Part shown: in pieces, positions 37,078 to 49,662 of the stretch
Numbering within the stretch: position 1 is the first letter of the stretch
Layout of the letters: every line of letters starts with the position of its first letter
DNA from: Bugula neritina
Lineage: Eukaryota; Bryozoa; Gymnolaemata; Cheilostomatida; Bugulidae
Assembly: GCA_964035545.1 (NCBI GenBank)
Contig: OZ037769.1
Span: 1,410,501-1,474,500 of the forward strand
DNA: 64,000 bases
Direction: 5' to 3'
The notes under the pieces: model-generated
Database searches by the model: none
What the model saw: only the letters and a program-made list of their open reading frames with translations
Told to the model about the DNA's origin: nothing
Program-made: the position numbers and the translations under genes

Positions 37078-39479
37078 GTAATGTTAGTAGTAGTAGCAGT
37101 ATTAGTAGTATTAGTAGTAGCACTGGCAGTATCAGTAATAGTAGCAGTGGCGGTAGCAGTAATAGTAGCAGTGACAGTAGTAGTGGCAGCAGTAGCAGCA
37201 GTAGTAGCAGTAGTAGTAGTAGCAGTAGTAGTAATTACAGTAGCCTTCACAGTACTAACTTTCATTTAGATATTCAAGTTCTGGTTTTGTCTTTAGAGGA
37301 AATTGGCCGAGGCATCTACGCTAGCAGATTTAGATTCAGAAGAGACTGTCGACAAGAAGTCTGATCTGACACTTCGTAAAGTTTCTCGGTACTTTCATGG
37401 ACCCGTCCCTCAATCTTCACAGAATAAATATCGTAGCACTGAGGCTATGATACGATCCGCCAATGCATTAGCACATGAGGTACAATACTAACTCACTCTG
37501 TATACTACTAACTCACTCAGTATACTACTAACTCACTTACTATACTACTAACTCACTCAGTAAACTACTAACTCACTCAGTATACTACTAACTCACTCAG
37601 TACATTACTAACTCACTCAATATACTACTAACTCACTCAGTATACTACTAAGTCACTCAGTATACTACTAAGTCACTCAGTATACTACTAAGTCACTCAG
37701 TATACTACTAACTCACTCATTATACTACTAACTCAGTATACTACTAACTCAGTATACTGCAAACTCACTCGGTATACTACTAACTCACTCAGTATACTAC
37801 AAACTCACTCGGTATACTACAAACTCACTCGGTATACTATATAATCTCTGTTGAAACAAATAAGTCGCACAGATAAACAGTGGCGCAGGGAAAATAACCA
37901 ACGATTTCGCAGCAACCTAGATTTCCTTGACCTCTGCTATGCCTTGATATTACAGGTAGAGCAATGGACTGGAGAGATCAAGCACAACCTGACTAGTTCT
38001 GTAGCTGAAAACATTCTCCGAGAACTTGTGCCTGGAGGGGTGTTGAATACCGACGTGTCTAAAGGAACTATTGCGGGTGGGTCCTCTATTGCCCCGTCTT
38101 AATATGCATTCAGCTGATGAGATTTTATTCAGTATGATAGAAACACACAGCACTTAGATAATAGGGTGGTGTTGTATTTCTTCTCAGATATGGTTCCTGC
38201 AGATATAAAATTAGAACTGAGGAACTTATATTGTGCTTTGAATGAGTTATTGCGACACTTCTGGGCTTGCTTTCCCACTCACACTAAGCTACTGGAAGAA
38301 AAGGTTTGTTACATTCTGTAGCCAGTTATTCTTTCCTTTTAACAATCATTCATTTTGTGAAGTGATTTGATCAAAAATGCAGAACATGTTACTGTATTAG
38401 CTGGAATGGTGAAAGGTTAAGCTGTTTTGATTCTATTCCTGAAGTGTTTGCACTGTATATTATAATTTAAGCAAACAAGAGAAGATGAATCTTATTTACT
38501 ATTCAGTATACTGATGATAGAACCATATACAATGTGGACCATAATAGTTCTAAATCTGTCCACTGTACAAATATCTGTTTAGACACACTTGAAAGTAGCT
38601 GACATGTTTATAACTAAAGAAATGGTAAAGATGTTCAGACAATTTAATTTAAATTTTAGCTGATAAAAATGGAGCAAAACCTTCAGAGGTTTACGAACTC
38701 AAAATTACAGCCTTTCAAGGAAAAGATTCAGCCTCACAGCTTCAGTTTCAATGTGAGTACAATACAATATGTCTAGTGATACAGTGTGTCTACTGATACA
38801 GTATGTCTACTGATACAGTACGTCTACTGATACAGTACGTCTACTGATACAGTATGTCTACTGATACAGTATGTCTACTGATACAGTACGTCTACTGATA
38901 CAGTACGTCTACTGATACAGTATGTCTACTGATACAGTATGTCTACTGATACAGTACGTCTACTGATACAGTATGTCTACTGATACAGTGTGTCTACTGA
39001 TACAGTACGTCTACTGATACAATATGTCTACTGATACAGTATGTCTACTGATACAGTACGTCTACTGATACAGTATGTCTACTGATACAGTATGTCTACT
39101 GATACAGTACGTCTACTGATACAGTACTGTCTACTGATACAAATGTGTTTACTACAAGCACTTCTTTCAAACGTACTAGAATAAAGGGATACTGAGGTAG
39201 AATCTAATAGTTGAGTAATGTAGATGATCAGGTAATCAACTAGTGAGTCTGAGTACTGTCACAGTGAGACTGAGTACTCTAACAATGAGACTGAGTACTC
39301 TAACAGTGAGACTGAGCACTGTAACAGTGACACTAAGAGAGTTAGACTCACTGTATGTTGTTTTACAGCTCACGGACCATTTAGAATCTCAGATTAGCAC
39401 AGCACTGGACAGATACCACAAGTGGCAGAGTAAAAAACAGAATCGAACAAACCCAATTGCCAGACCCTCAAAATCCTAA
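34232..39479 (+). CDS. GTF2H1: General transcription factor IIH subunit 1 (p62), 546 aa
   Basis: Exons: 34232-34385, 34703-34904, 35276-35372, 35491-35638, 35777-35926, 36342-36424, 36584-36766, 37297-37479, 37956-38076, 38188-38303, 38660-38752, 39369-39479 (1641 nt, 546 aa; human p62 is 548). It is a core TFIIH subunit, needed for transcription initiation and nucleotide excision repair. The N-terminal PH-like domain ([19 protein letters not shown]; about 1-110) binds acidic activation domains, TFIIE and XPC. BSD1 ([18 protein letters not shown], about 118-160) and BSD2 ([18 protein letters not shown], about 203-250) follow. The IIKRFNHHS motif, the YFHGPVP segment and the C-terminal [13 protein letters not shown] helix are all conserved. 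Several introns are filled with tandem repeats: 36779-37262, 37490-37855, 38762-39140, 39241-39345. Tail-to-tail with PHRF1. Confidence 0.97.
36475..36583. repeat. Tandem repeat ending at the GTF2H1 exon 7 acceptor
   Basis: Two full copies and a partial one of a unit of about 52 bp (TATACTCTTTGTACAG plus TATAATATATAGCTACTG). The partial third copy becomes the CTTGCAAG acceptor at 36583. Confidence 0.8.
36779..37262. repeat. AGT/GGT trinucleotide array in GTF2H1 intron 7
   Basis: Long AGT, GGT and GGC triplet runs on both sides of a duplicated copy of the exon 7 end and donor (36972-37000). Long Leu/Val/Thr/Ser-type open frames here on both strands are artefacts of the repeat. Confidence 0.95.
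37490..37855. repeat. About 20-bp minisatellite in GTF2H1 intron 8
   Basis: About 17 copies of ACTCACTCAGTATACTACTA, starting about 10 bp after the donor at 37480. Confidence 0.95.
38762..39140. repeat. 17-bp minisatellite in GTF2H1 intron 11
   Basis: About 22 copies of TCTACTGATACAGTAYG, with the C/T at one position alternating in blocks. It starts about 10 bp after the donor at 38753. The same intron ends with a second repeat (AGTGAGACTGAGTACTCTAAC, about 39241-39345). Confidence 0.95.
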
Positions 39480-39857
39480 CTTATTATTCTGTTGCCAACC
39501 GAGAGATGTAGGACAACTCCAGTAGAGTGGTCTCTGCTGTATATTGTAACTATATTGTATTTATAGAAGTCTATTGTATATATTTACAGTAAAATGAAAA
39601 TTGTAAGTTCATTCTAGTATTTCCACTCCAGCAATCTGTATTTCAAGAATAGAATAATGAAGATAGTTTTGTTGCATCAGTCACATTGTTTAGGATAAAA
39701 TGAAGATCTATATTACATGCATGTATATATACATTAAATCTCAACTCCATATAACCAGCTAAATCAAACGTGTAGTAAAAATATGTTCAGAAAATACAAA
39801 ATTTACAGAACGCAATCAGTGAGTAATCTAGCCTCAGTTCTTCCTAACAACCTAGCC
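39480..39857. other. Tail-to-tail junction GTF2H1/PHRF1
   Basis: 378 bp containing both 3' ends. No coding sequence, repeats or clear AATAAA pair are evident, only AT-rich UTR-like text. Confidence 0.5.
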
Positions 39858-42800
39858 TCAATTATTCCTGCGATATATCAAACTGCAGACGTACTTCTCA
39901 ACAAACTCTTTTATTTTCAAAGGGTTCACCTTTCCTTGACCTTTCTGGTAAATCTGCAATTGATAGCAAAACTGGTGTTGGTGCCAGTAGAAACCTTTAC
40001 CATCAAAAGAAGCACTTTACTGAAAACATTAGATGGAGTGGGATGATGCAATATAGTCTAAGAATCTAGTTCTTCCAACAATAATGGGTGTCATAGTCCC
40101 CATGCACAAAGTAGCAATAAATAAGAACCACAACAACTGACTTCTATGTAACCTGACATTGTTAAGCCTACCTTAGTGACGCAGTTTCTCATAATGTTTT
40201 TATATTCATCCTTGTTGATGGAGCCTTTACAATAGTAAGGCTTGAGAATGATCTTAATTTCATCAGCTATTCTCTCTTGACTAACCATCTTATCCATCAG
40301 CTGAAATAGCAGTCATGGCAGCAGTATTAGTGGTAGTAGTAGTACTAGTAGTTAGCATATATTATAGTACTTGTGGTGATACTGTGGTAATATTGCTGTG
40401 TTATTGAACTCTAAAGAAATGAACACAGAGTAGACATCAAAGTATAAAATATCCAGAACTAACCTGTTTATTAGAAAGCTCAGTAGCGGATGCAGGTAGA
40501 TCCTGTATCTCAACTGCTGATTGGCTGGTAGTCGGCACGGGTTCCTTATCCTCTTTCTTATTGGCTGACTGATCCCTTGCTGGAGACTCGGTGCTAGACT
40601 CGCCTAACCTCTGTACCAACCACTCGACCACCAGAGGTTTCTGAGAGACAGAGCGAGGGGGTTGGGCGGGCGGGGCAATGTCCGGCTCAGCTACCTCATT
40701 CTTGAGCAGCTCGATGATCTGCTTAGCCTGCTCCTCTGTCCTCAACTCCAACTCGGGGTCTATCTTCAGACCTCCCAAATTATCTGCTAATTGTAGATGC
40801 AAATTAAATAGACGTTTGATATTTTATAGAGCAGCTGAAAAGCATCTGAATATTCAGTAGTTTGTAGCAGCACATCTTACCTGAGCCACTGTCACTAGCC
40901 GGGTGAGTAGGACTATACGGTGACTGAGATTCCTCTATTTCCTGTTTACTTGACTCGTCTTCATACTGCTCGGACATGACGGTTGAGTCAGCGGCAGCAG
41001 CAACAGGGAAAGACGTATTGATGGCAGCAGGTTGAATCTTAGTCGGAGAGTCTAAAGGTTTGGGACTAGGATTGTGATCAGAGGCTGTGTCTATGACCAT
41101 CTCCTTGGGGGAGCTTTCATCTTCACTGTATCATAAGTGACTAACTGAATACTAGGTACTACCTGAGACTCAGTACTGACTAACTGAATACTAGCTACTC
41201 ACTGAGACTCAGTACTGACTACTCGGTAATAACTAATTGTAGTTAAATGGTATTATATTAGTTTAGCCCTTACTGAAAAATAGCTCTAAATCAGTTGTGA
41301 AGACAACTGGGGGCCTAGGAAAGCTTTTCCCTGCAGATAATATGGGTGCCTACTGCTACAGTTTGCTATATGAAGTATACCAACACATCTGACTATGTGA
41401 CACCTCTGATTATGTGATACTTCTGACTATGTGACACCTCTGATTATGTGACACCTCTAACTGTATGACACCTCTGACTATGTGACACCTCTAACTATGT
41501 GACACATCTAACTGTATGACACCTCTGACTATGTGACACCTCTGACTATGTGACACCTCTGACTATGTGACACCTCTAACTAACAAACTGAGAAGCTCAC
41601 CTCTGCAGTGAATTTAGTTGCTCAGTGTCCTTCTCAAGGACAAAATCTGTTATCAATTCGTGGGCTTTGCTATCGAAACTCCGAGAGCTAGCCGATGTGC
41701 TCTCGTGGTCAGCGTGAGTTGGGGACGGTGACTTACTCTCCATCTCTCCATCACCAAAGTGTGCATTCTCAGACTTGGGGCTCTCAGCTAATCTCTTGTC
41801 TTTTATTTTCCCAGAAGTTTTCTTCTCTTTATGCTTTTTCTTTTTCTTAGAATGAGATTCTACATACATAAACATAAATTATTGTAAAAGCACGAGGTAA
41901 ACAATAATTTAAAGACTTTTGAATCTGTTTACTTAGGAACTCTAACCAAAAAGCAAGCTCCATTACTACTGGTAGACACATATTTGTCACACAAATAAAC
42001 TCATACTGAGAAATTATACACAATCTGATATTGAAGCAAGTGTGTAGAATACAACTAAATATACTCTACCTCCACCATCTACGTGATGCTTTGATATTTT
42101 TTTCTGTTTCTTTTTCTTTTTATTTTCGGATTTAGATTTCTTTTTAATTTTAGGTTTATCAGCGACTTCTTTTGGCATCTCGCTTGGAGGGGTGGGGGAA
42201 CGTGATCCGTCATCTCCCCCGTGCATTCGGCGATAGTTTTTCTCTAACTCTGAACCCAGAGTGTTGGCAGACACGGAGATTTTTCTAGCTCGCTTGCCTC
42301 CCGGTTTTGTAGACTGACTTGGTGAGAGAGAATGGTAACTGTTGGCTCTGTCAGAAGATGTAGTTTTTCTCTCTTTAGATCTGCTCTTGGAAGCACTAGC
42401 TTTGCGCTTTCTGCGTTTAACAAGACTATTGTCACGCTTGTTTGAACTAGATGTACGCTTCCTACGAATTGATGCACTTCTCGATCGTCGAGATTTGTCT
42501 CGCCTTGTTGGTTTTGGAGAATTGGAGACGCGGCTCTTGCGTGGAGACTGTTTTCTATCTCTGCCATGACGATCTTTCTCTGAAATTCTCCTGAAATCTC
42601 TAGAACGCGACCTTCGAAGTTTTGATCGCGATCCGCTTCTGTTCCTCGCTTTATTTCTGTGTCTTTCAGAACTAGTTCTACGCTTTGAGCGTGATCTACG
42701 TCGTTTCGATCGGCTCCTATATCTGTCCCTACTCCGTGATCTTCGTCTACGCGAGCGTGATCTAGATCGACGTCTGCGAGAATTTGACCTGCTTCTATTC

Positions 42801-45800
42801 CTAGAAGTATTTGAGTCTGAATTTATTTCATAAACTTGTCTTCCTTTCACACGACTACTATTCTTTGGTTTTCGTCTGTTTTTTCTTTCGTCTTCTGAAT
42901 CAGATGTCAACACCACCAAACTCTCAGGAGTTCGAGGGGGTGGAGTTAACACAACGACCTCTCCGTCACTCTCACAGCTGTCCTCACCGTTGGCAGTCAC
43001 TTCACCGTAGCGTTTGATGTATTCAGCGCGTATTTTCTCTCGCTGCCTACTGTCGTAAACCTTTCTGCCTTCTTTCTTGACAACTGCAGGACAAACACTA
43101 ACTACCTGTAAGTCAGAATTCACAGCAGGTGCAGCCTGTATCAGACCTAACTCTTTAACCAAAGAACTGTTGTCATCACACCTGACTAGAGTAGCTTTAT
43201 TGGATGACGAGCTGCAGGCGGGCAAACCAACTACTTTCTCATTGGTCAAACTATCCTTTGCAGAGGAAATTTTGTTAGAAGCAGAGTTGTGATTGGTTGA
43301 CTGAGTTGACAAACCATTGTGTTTACTAGCTGATTCAGATCTGCGAGGAACTGCTGCAGAAGGTAAAGGAATAGAAGTCAGTGATGGAGAGGAAGCTGAT
43401 GGCTTTAGTTTCAGTTTACCTATATGTTGAAAAATAAACAACATTTTATATAACAGTCATGGTTTACTAAGAATACTTTATCACAGTACGAGCAGTAATA
43501 CGCCTGCACACAACAATTGATACGTTATACACTGATACAAATCATCTCAGCTCTGCACTGTGCTATCACTACCATGAGTCAGATATTACAGTATCACATA
43601 CATGGGAGATACATTTGGAGAGCTCACCATCAATGCCAATCTGGATGTCTTTAGAGCTGGAGGCAAGAAGGGACTGATCTCCGAGAATAGAACTGAGTAG
43701 ATCTGTGGAGCTGGACATGTTGTTTGACGATATTTCCTTAGGGCTTGGCTTCTTTTGACTGGTAAAGTTCACCACTATTTTAGATGGCTTTTTGACAGGT
43801 TGGCTACAGAAATAAAATATACACATTAGATACACAGTTATTGTAGAAAAGTGGTAATGAGAAAATTTATAAGGCAAAACATTTATCTATTAAGCATTGT
43901 CCATATTAACCAATGAGATTACCGAGTCACTCTGATTCCTTCCCTATCTCCAAACACCGAGAGCTCGCAGTCACCCCCCGTACTATCAGCTGGTACGGAG
44001 GACACTCTGCTCTTGAGCAAGGGGAGACTACACCCGGCTGGAGGTGCAGTGATTCCCAACTTGTTGGCCAGCCTTTGCTTAGAGGACTTTGACTTCTTCT
44101 GAAAACAAACAATGGCATATCAACACTGCAAGAGGCCGCTTTACTTTTAGCAGAATTTTGTTGTGGAATTAACATGATTGCCACATAGGATAAGAAATAG
44201 GTGCAATATGACAGGAGAAGGCAACTTAATGTTAGGTATATTTCTAGCAGTATAAATCAATCTGTACACTGACTTCATCAAAGTATTGCTATAATGGAAA
44301 GGAGGATTTCAATTGAAATGTAGACAAAAAAAAGCGAAACAATACAACCATCATACATGTAGTTTCAAAAATCTAATGCATTACATTGTCTCAACATTTT
44401 ATTTTTCTGTCAGTTCTAACTTTTTCCTTAACTCAAAATGAGTTAAGGAAAATACTTAAATTATTCTGAATCAAAGTGAGTTATGTGAATTATGAGTTGA
44501 AAAATATGTTTTCATTGTTTCATTCAAAAAAGATGACTCCATAACAAACATATTGCTATTTGGGCAGCTTTTAAAGTCACTCATGTTTTCATACAGCAGT
44601 GATGTTGCCATAAATATCATCCAAGTATATACTCAGATTTTAACTGCTGTCAACTTACCGTGTTACGCTGTCAACTCACCGTGTTACGTTGCCATCTTTG
44701 TTTCAGCATACTTTTCCTTGTCCTAGTTCGTCTAGACGAAGATCTCTTTGCTTTTGTTTTGCGTCTGCGAACAGTTTTTCTTTTAGTTCTTGCCCGAACC
44801 TTTTTAGAGGCTGGGGTTGAGCTGGCAGCGACAGCAGATATACTCTAAACAACATCATCAAGAGTTACAAGTCGACTGGTAACAAGCTCTATGAACTGTC
44901 ATAGCTTTTAGGACAGTTTCACTGTTGTTTGATAAACAGAATATGGAGTTTACAAGTATTAGCTTTAAGCTAATCAATATTACAAAGAGAAGATAACTTC
45001 ATTACCTCTATTCTTTCATCAATATCAGAACCAGCTTCATCAACCTCAATATTCTCATCATCTTCACTGTCTGAGGATAAGATTGCTCTGTTCACTCTGC
45101 CCATTATTCTAGAATTTGCCATAGTCCTTGGGATACTGACAATCCCATTTCTAGCATTACCTGCAGTAACATCAATTAGTGAAGACAACTCCGAAATAAT
45201 GAACTTGCATTTTCAAAAGAATATATAAAACCACTCTCACACAGTATATGAGTTTTGGATTATTTAACCTCCTAAATATACTAGAGCAAAGTTTGATGTG
45301 GAGTCAAGAAAACACGAAAGAAGATAAACCCTCACTGGTAGATGGCTGATTGGACGGCTGCTCTGGCTCACATGTCGGGCAGAACCAATCATCTAGTGGG
45401 ACAGAATCCAGCGCAGGGGTGAGACAACCCAAATGATATCTGCAGAAAAAACAGAATACTAGACTGCATATAAATAAATAACATATTAACCTCATATCTA
45501 CATACAGTATCTATGCATTTTACACATCCCAATGAGTTCACAATGCGTTGTTTCGTGTATTATCGTTTTACAAAACACAAAGTCTTTCACAAGCTGAAAA
45601 CTGAAGCACAACGTTCAGCTACTATCTAAAAATATCAAACCGACAGTTCCTACACCAGTTGATGTCTGGGATTGTCTTGTTAGCAACAAAATTTCATGGT
45701 AACACAACCAACAATCCCACATTCCAAAGCTACCACTAGGTCAATGTATACAAATATACTACATTTAATAATAGCAAAGAGCATACAACTACAGATTGGC

Positions 45801-47283
45801 TAACTTTCAGTGATGAATCTAATAATGTGAATAATGAGACTAACTAACCCCCTGTCACAGCCGTCACATAGGAGTAGCGTTGCCTCGTCATGTGGCAAGC
45901 CACACACTTCACAGCATGTTGCGTCTATAGGGTCTTCATCATCAGGGTGTTGTAGCGCCACATCGCCTACCTCCACCTTGCGCAGGATGTTTCCGCCAAT
46001 TGAATTCCGAACAAATATTATGTGAAACACACTTCGATCATTCGGACAAGTGTTGCAGTGCTGGGAAAAAGTCATCAGTCATGTTTATTATACTTTTCAT
46101 GCAATAATTATATTTTATTTGTTCAATAAATCAATTATATTGACTCAAGTTTTTAAATTTACATTGCATCAGACAAAATCCAATATCGGCATTCCTTGCC
46201 ATTAGTCAACAAAGTTGATACACATAAACTTGAAAAAAAATAAAAATTACTTTGTCCACAACGTCTAAGTCATATGTACAAATTACAATCATAGTTTGCC
46301 TTTACATAATTATTTTAGTAAGTAATTAAGTAATTAAGTTTGGAAAATGCCATACAATACAACAAAGTATACACTTAAACATTTATCCTTGTGAAGCACT
46401 ACGCTTTACCTTAGCCCATTCTTCAATACACTCTAAACAAAAATGATGATCGCAGCTTTCCGGCGTCCCAATAACTTCCTCATCGAGCAAACGCAAACAA
46501 ATGGGGCAGCATTCCCCTTTAGCTGAGTCATCACTACGACAACAAAACGGAGTTCAAGAAAAACTGTATTGTGCAAAATACAGATAGGAGGATACAAATA
46601 ATATTTTAAGCATGAGCCATTATAAATCATCAAAAGCTCTTAATTCATTTACTTATTGCCTCAAGTTTTTTTATAATTTATGCATGTAGCCCTTTCAGTA
46701 TCACTGTGGCTATGGGCTATGGCCTATACTTTAAAGCTGTGGCTATGCCAATCGTATGAATATGATATTATATTTTATAAATATATGTAGCATAACATTA
46801 ACTATAGTCTATAGTCTATACACTTACAGTATGAGTATACGTCTTACGTTGCAAGCATACTGTATATGAAATAATTACAAAATTCAACATTAATACTACT
46901 TATAGTTATACTTATACTTATAGTCATAATATAAATAATAATTTTAAATAATTAATTATAATATAATATAAGTATCAGCATGTGTATCACTATCAGTGTC
47001 AGAATGAGTATCAGTATGTGTTAAATCTAAAATTTTAGAAGTTGTGTGATTTATTATATTTATTGGAATTCACTTTCAATTTCAGTGACTTTTAGTATTT
47101 CACTCTTTCAGTATTAGTATAACTATAAGTATTTGTATTACTATTACTATTAGTATTACTAGTATTACTATTAGTATTAATATTAGTATTACTATTACTA
47201 TTAGTATTAGCAGAAACTAATAATCATAATCATAAGCTTTACAATTACTGAATTACTTATGAAGTTACATACCCATTCTCCAT
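39858..47283 (-). CDS. PHRF1: PHRF1: RING and PHD finger E3 ligase with RS region and SRI domain, 1175 aa
   Basis: Minus exons: 47273-47283, 46410-46533, 45849-46060, 45330-45439, 45006-45160, 44680-44844, 43923-44098, 43628-43803, 42070-43419, 41601-41859, 40881-41125, 40464-40783, 40172-40300, 39858-39953 (3528 nt). The RING (CPICLRLL..., HFCLECIEEW, HCNTCPNDR; about 12-55) is followed by IGGNILRK and a PHD finger (CCEVCG, LLLCDGCDRGYHLGCL, DDWFCPTCE; about 97-145). A long basic Arg/Ser region lies in the 1350-nt exon. The C-terminal SRI-type domain (LKPYYCKG, KDEYKNIMR, KVNPLKIKEFVEKYV) binds phosphorylated Pol II CTD in this family. The short acidic DSEDDE and DLLSSIL motifs also fit PHRF1. 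The 11-nt first coding exon (MENG) is inferred from phase and splice sites, so the start is less sure than the rest. Confidence 0.93.
41390..41600. repeat. 17-bp minisatellite at the donor side of a PHRF1 intron
   Basis: About 11 copies of GACTATGTGACACCTCT. On the minus strand the array starts about 20 nt after the donor of the exon ending at 41601. A further unit of about 50 bp (ACTAACTGAATACTAG) repeats at 41134-41230 near the other end of the same intron. Confidence 0.95.
44645..44692. repeat. Tandem duplication of a PHRF1 5' splice site
   Basis: On minus, the exon end AACACG with its donor GTGAGTTGACAG is followed by a second copy, AACACG with GTAAGTTGACAG. Using the second donor would put a TGA in frame, so the first (exon end 44680) is the productive one. 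Confidence 0.85.
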
Positions 47284-48660
47284 GCCACGAGTCTGAGATG
47301 AAAACACTAATCACCAATCTAACAGAATTTACTAACAATCATTACTTATTCAGGTATTGTAAAATTTAATAGCTTAATTTATTAAATGTAAGCCTGTGTT
47401 CTAATTTTTTAGAAACCACACAAGTGGAAAAACTAATTATGATGTCTCACGGATGTTGAAACGTAGTAAGGATGCACCGGCACTCTTGCCCTTCAATTTT
47501 TGTTTCTTTGCAGGTGTGTTAAGAAGATAACCCCAATAACTTCAAGCTGTCATAAACATAGGCGTGCACCACTTCCGTTTTGGTAGAAAATAATAAAGAA
47601 AATCACAAGACTCGATTGTTAACTTTGTAGCTTCCTTGAGTGAACTCCAGATTTGGTATGATTTTCGGAATCTGACACTAAAAATTACAGCCAGATTGTT
47701 ATATTAAAACTGCAAAAAAGCTAATAAAATCATCAAACCGTTTATTTTTAGCACTTTCAAATAAACCTAAAGCCTTCCTGAGGCCTATGCTGATTAAATG
47801 AGTGATTATGCTAATAAAAAACAAAAAGTAAACTGTAAAGTTTTAATGTTGAACAAAAACTTAAACTTAGTTTTAAACTCGAAGTCAATATGAATATGAA
47901 AATCAATATCAATATGAATGAGTATAACTTAAAGTTAAACTTGAAAACTTCAAGTGCTTGTGTTGCATTTACTCCTATTTCCAGATTTTCCGATAACTGG
48001 TTAACTTGCAGTTACTCTTGGTCTTGGTCTTTATCATGAAGTTAGGTTAGATTATACTTAATCTTATACTTATAGTTATAGTCATTATCATTGTTTGATA
48101 GTGATACTCATACTCAAAGTGATAGTGATATTCATACTGATAGTGATAGTCTTGAAGTTAACATTAACTCTAAGTTCAAAAATTAATTATGATCCTCATT
48201 ATGATAAAGTTATAATATGATTATCATTTCATTAGCTTTCAAATTATCCCTCAATCTAGATCATAATCACTTCGACTTTATCATTATGATATTGGTACTC
48301 ATAATGTAAGTAATTATAATAATTTAATAAACACCCCTATGATTATCAATATGATTGAAAAAGTTATAAATAGTATTATAATAATCATAATGATGATTAA
48401 ATGTTGAATTTAATGGAATATGGTATTGATGGTGGTACATAGCAATATTTATATTGTGATCATACTTATAACGATTACTAATATTATTACCATTACGTTT
48501 AAGTTTAACATGATCATAGTGATATTTATTAACATTAGTGATTGTTGACATGGTTGTCATTGCGATTATGATTAAAATAATCATAATGATAAATATTATT
48601 GATTTATATTTGTATTGTGATTGTCCATTATATAATAAATACAGTAATCCTAATAAAATT
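46890..48660. repeat. Degenerate low-complexity tracts around the PHRF1/SPG21 head-to-head region
   Basis: Several islands: TATAGTTATACTTATACT (about 46900-46930), GTATCACTATCAGTGTCAG (about 46980-47020), TATTACTATTACTATTAG (about 47100-47215), GATAGTGATACTCATACT (about 48060-48160) and GATTATCATAATGAT-like words (48180-48660). Unit boundaries drift, unlike the clean intronic minisatellites. Confidence 0.65.
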
Positions 48661-49662
48661 GTCATGCCATGTCTATAATTCAGATTGTTGCTATGTTACT
48701 GGGCATTTGAAATTTTTGCTCACTTTCTAGTATTTCATTTTCAATAGCCAATGGGCTTACAGTTAGTGTTACTAAAAGCTGATTTTTTTATGACTCAAAT
48801 AAAGATGTGTAATTATTTTTATTCTAGCGTTGTTTATATGAGTTAGATAAATCCAATCATAATATAAGCGTGTGTAACTTTGTGAATGTTTGTACAAACA
48901 TAGACTATATTTTTACTCATTTCCTGAAGTTATGAAGTTAGTTTTAGTGCAGCATTGACCAAACTACCAAGTATCTAAAAGCGGTGAATAAGTATACATT
49001 TTAATTCCTTTATTGTCACCATAATTACTAAAAAAAATTTAAATAACGTGTCAGTGTGATTTTGTATTCTCATATTATAACCTATTATTCTCTGTGCTTT
49101 AGGTTATATGAACTTAACTCAGACATAAATATGCCCATTCTGAATTTCAACATGATACTAGAAAAAAATTAAAACTTAGAACTAGAATGGTCATTTTTTT
49201 AAATTGATACATCTGTAACATTAGAATGAAACAAAAATAATACTGTTGCAGTTCATGCAAGTTTTTAGTGTCCAAAAAAGAACTTGAAAAGAAAGTTGGT
49301 ATATTGTAATTTTAGGATTCAGTATAAGTTCCAAATCTGCTTAACATAGTTTTTGTAGCATTATAAAGCTTGAATCTTGGAAGTTTTAATTAATATTTTG
49401 ACCCTGTCATAACAAGCTCTACAATTGGTTGTAAGAAAACAGAGCTGCATGATAAATTAACCTTACATAATGCATTTATATGGTTCTGTTACCATCCTAT
49501 ACCTTTTGTACTCTGTAGCATATAATCTGTTTCGCTAATTTGTATATACTTAGGGGCTTCACAATAATACAAAGTGTGATAGTGGATCAACGAAGCTCTA
49601 AAGAATCTAGGCTTTGCTTGAAGACGGATTCAATGTGAAGATAACTTCAGCTATCAGTAGTT
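47284..49662. other. Head-to-head intergenic region PHRF1/SPG21
   Basis: AT-rich; no supported exon. It carries the degenerate tracts described separately. An open frame at 48324-48665 on minus is an AT-rich artefact. Divergent promoters are expected within this 2.4 kb. Confidence 0.5.

Noticed and set aside
36776-37269. Long Leu/Val/Thr/Ser open frames on both strands
   Set aside because: They are translations of the AGT/GGT triplet array in a GTF2H1 intron.
38762-39140. CRISPR-like direct repeats
   Set aside because: A simple 17-bp tandem array with no spacers, inside a eukaryotic intron.
42244-43292. Other-frame ORFs over the PHRF1 RS exon
   Set aside because: Shadows of the long 1350-nt coding exon.
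48324-48665. 113-codon minus-strand frame in the PHRF1/SPG21 spacer
   Set aside because: Asn/Tyr/Ile/His-rich product of degenerate AT repeats; no homology.
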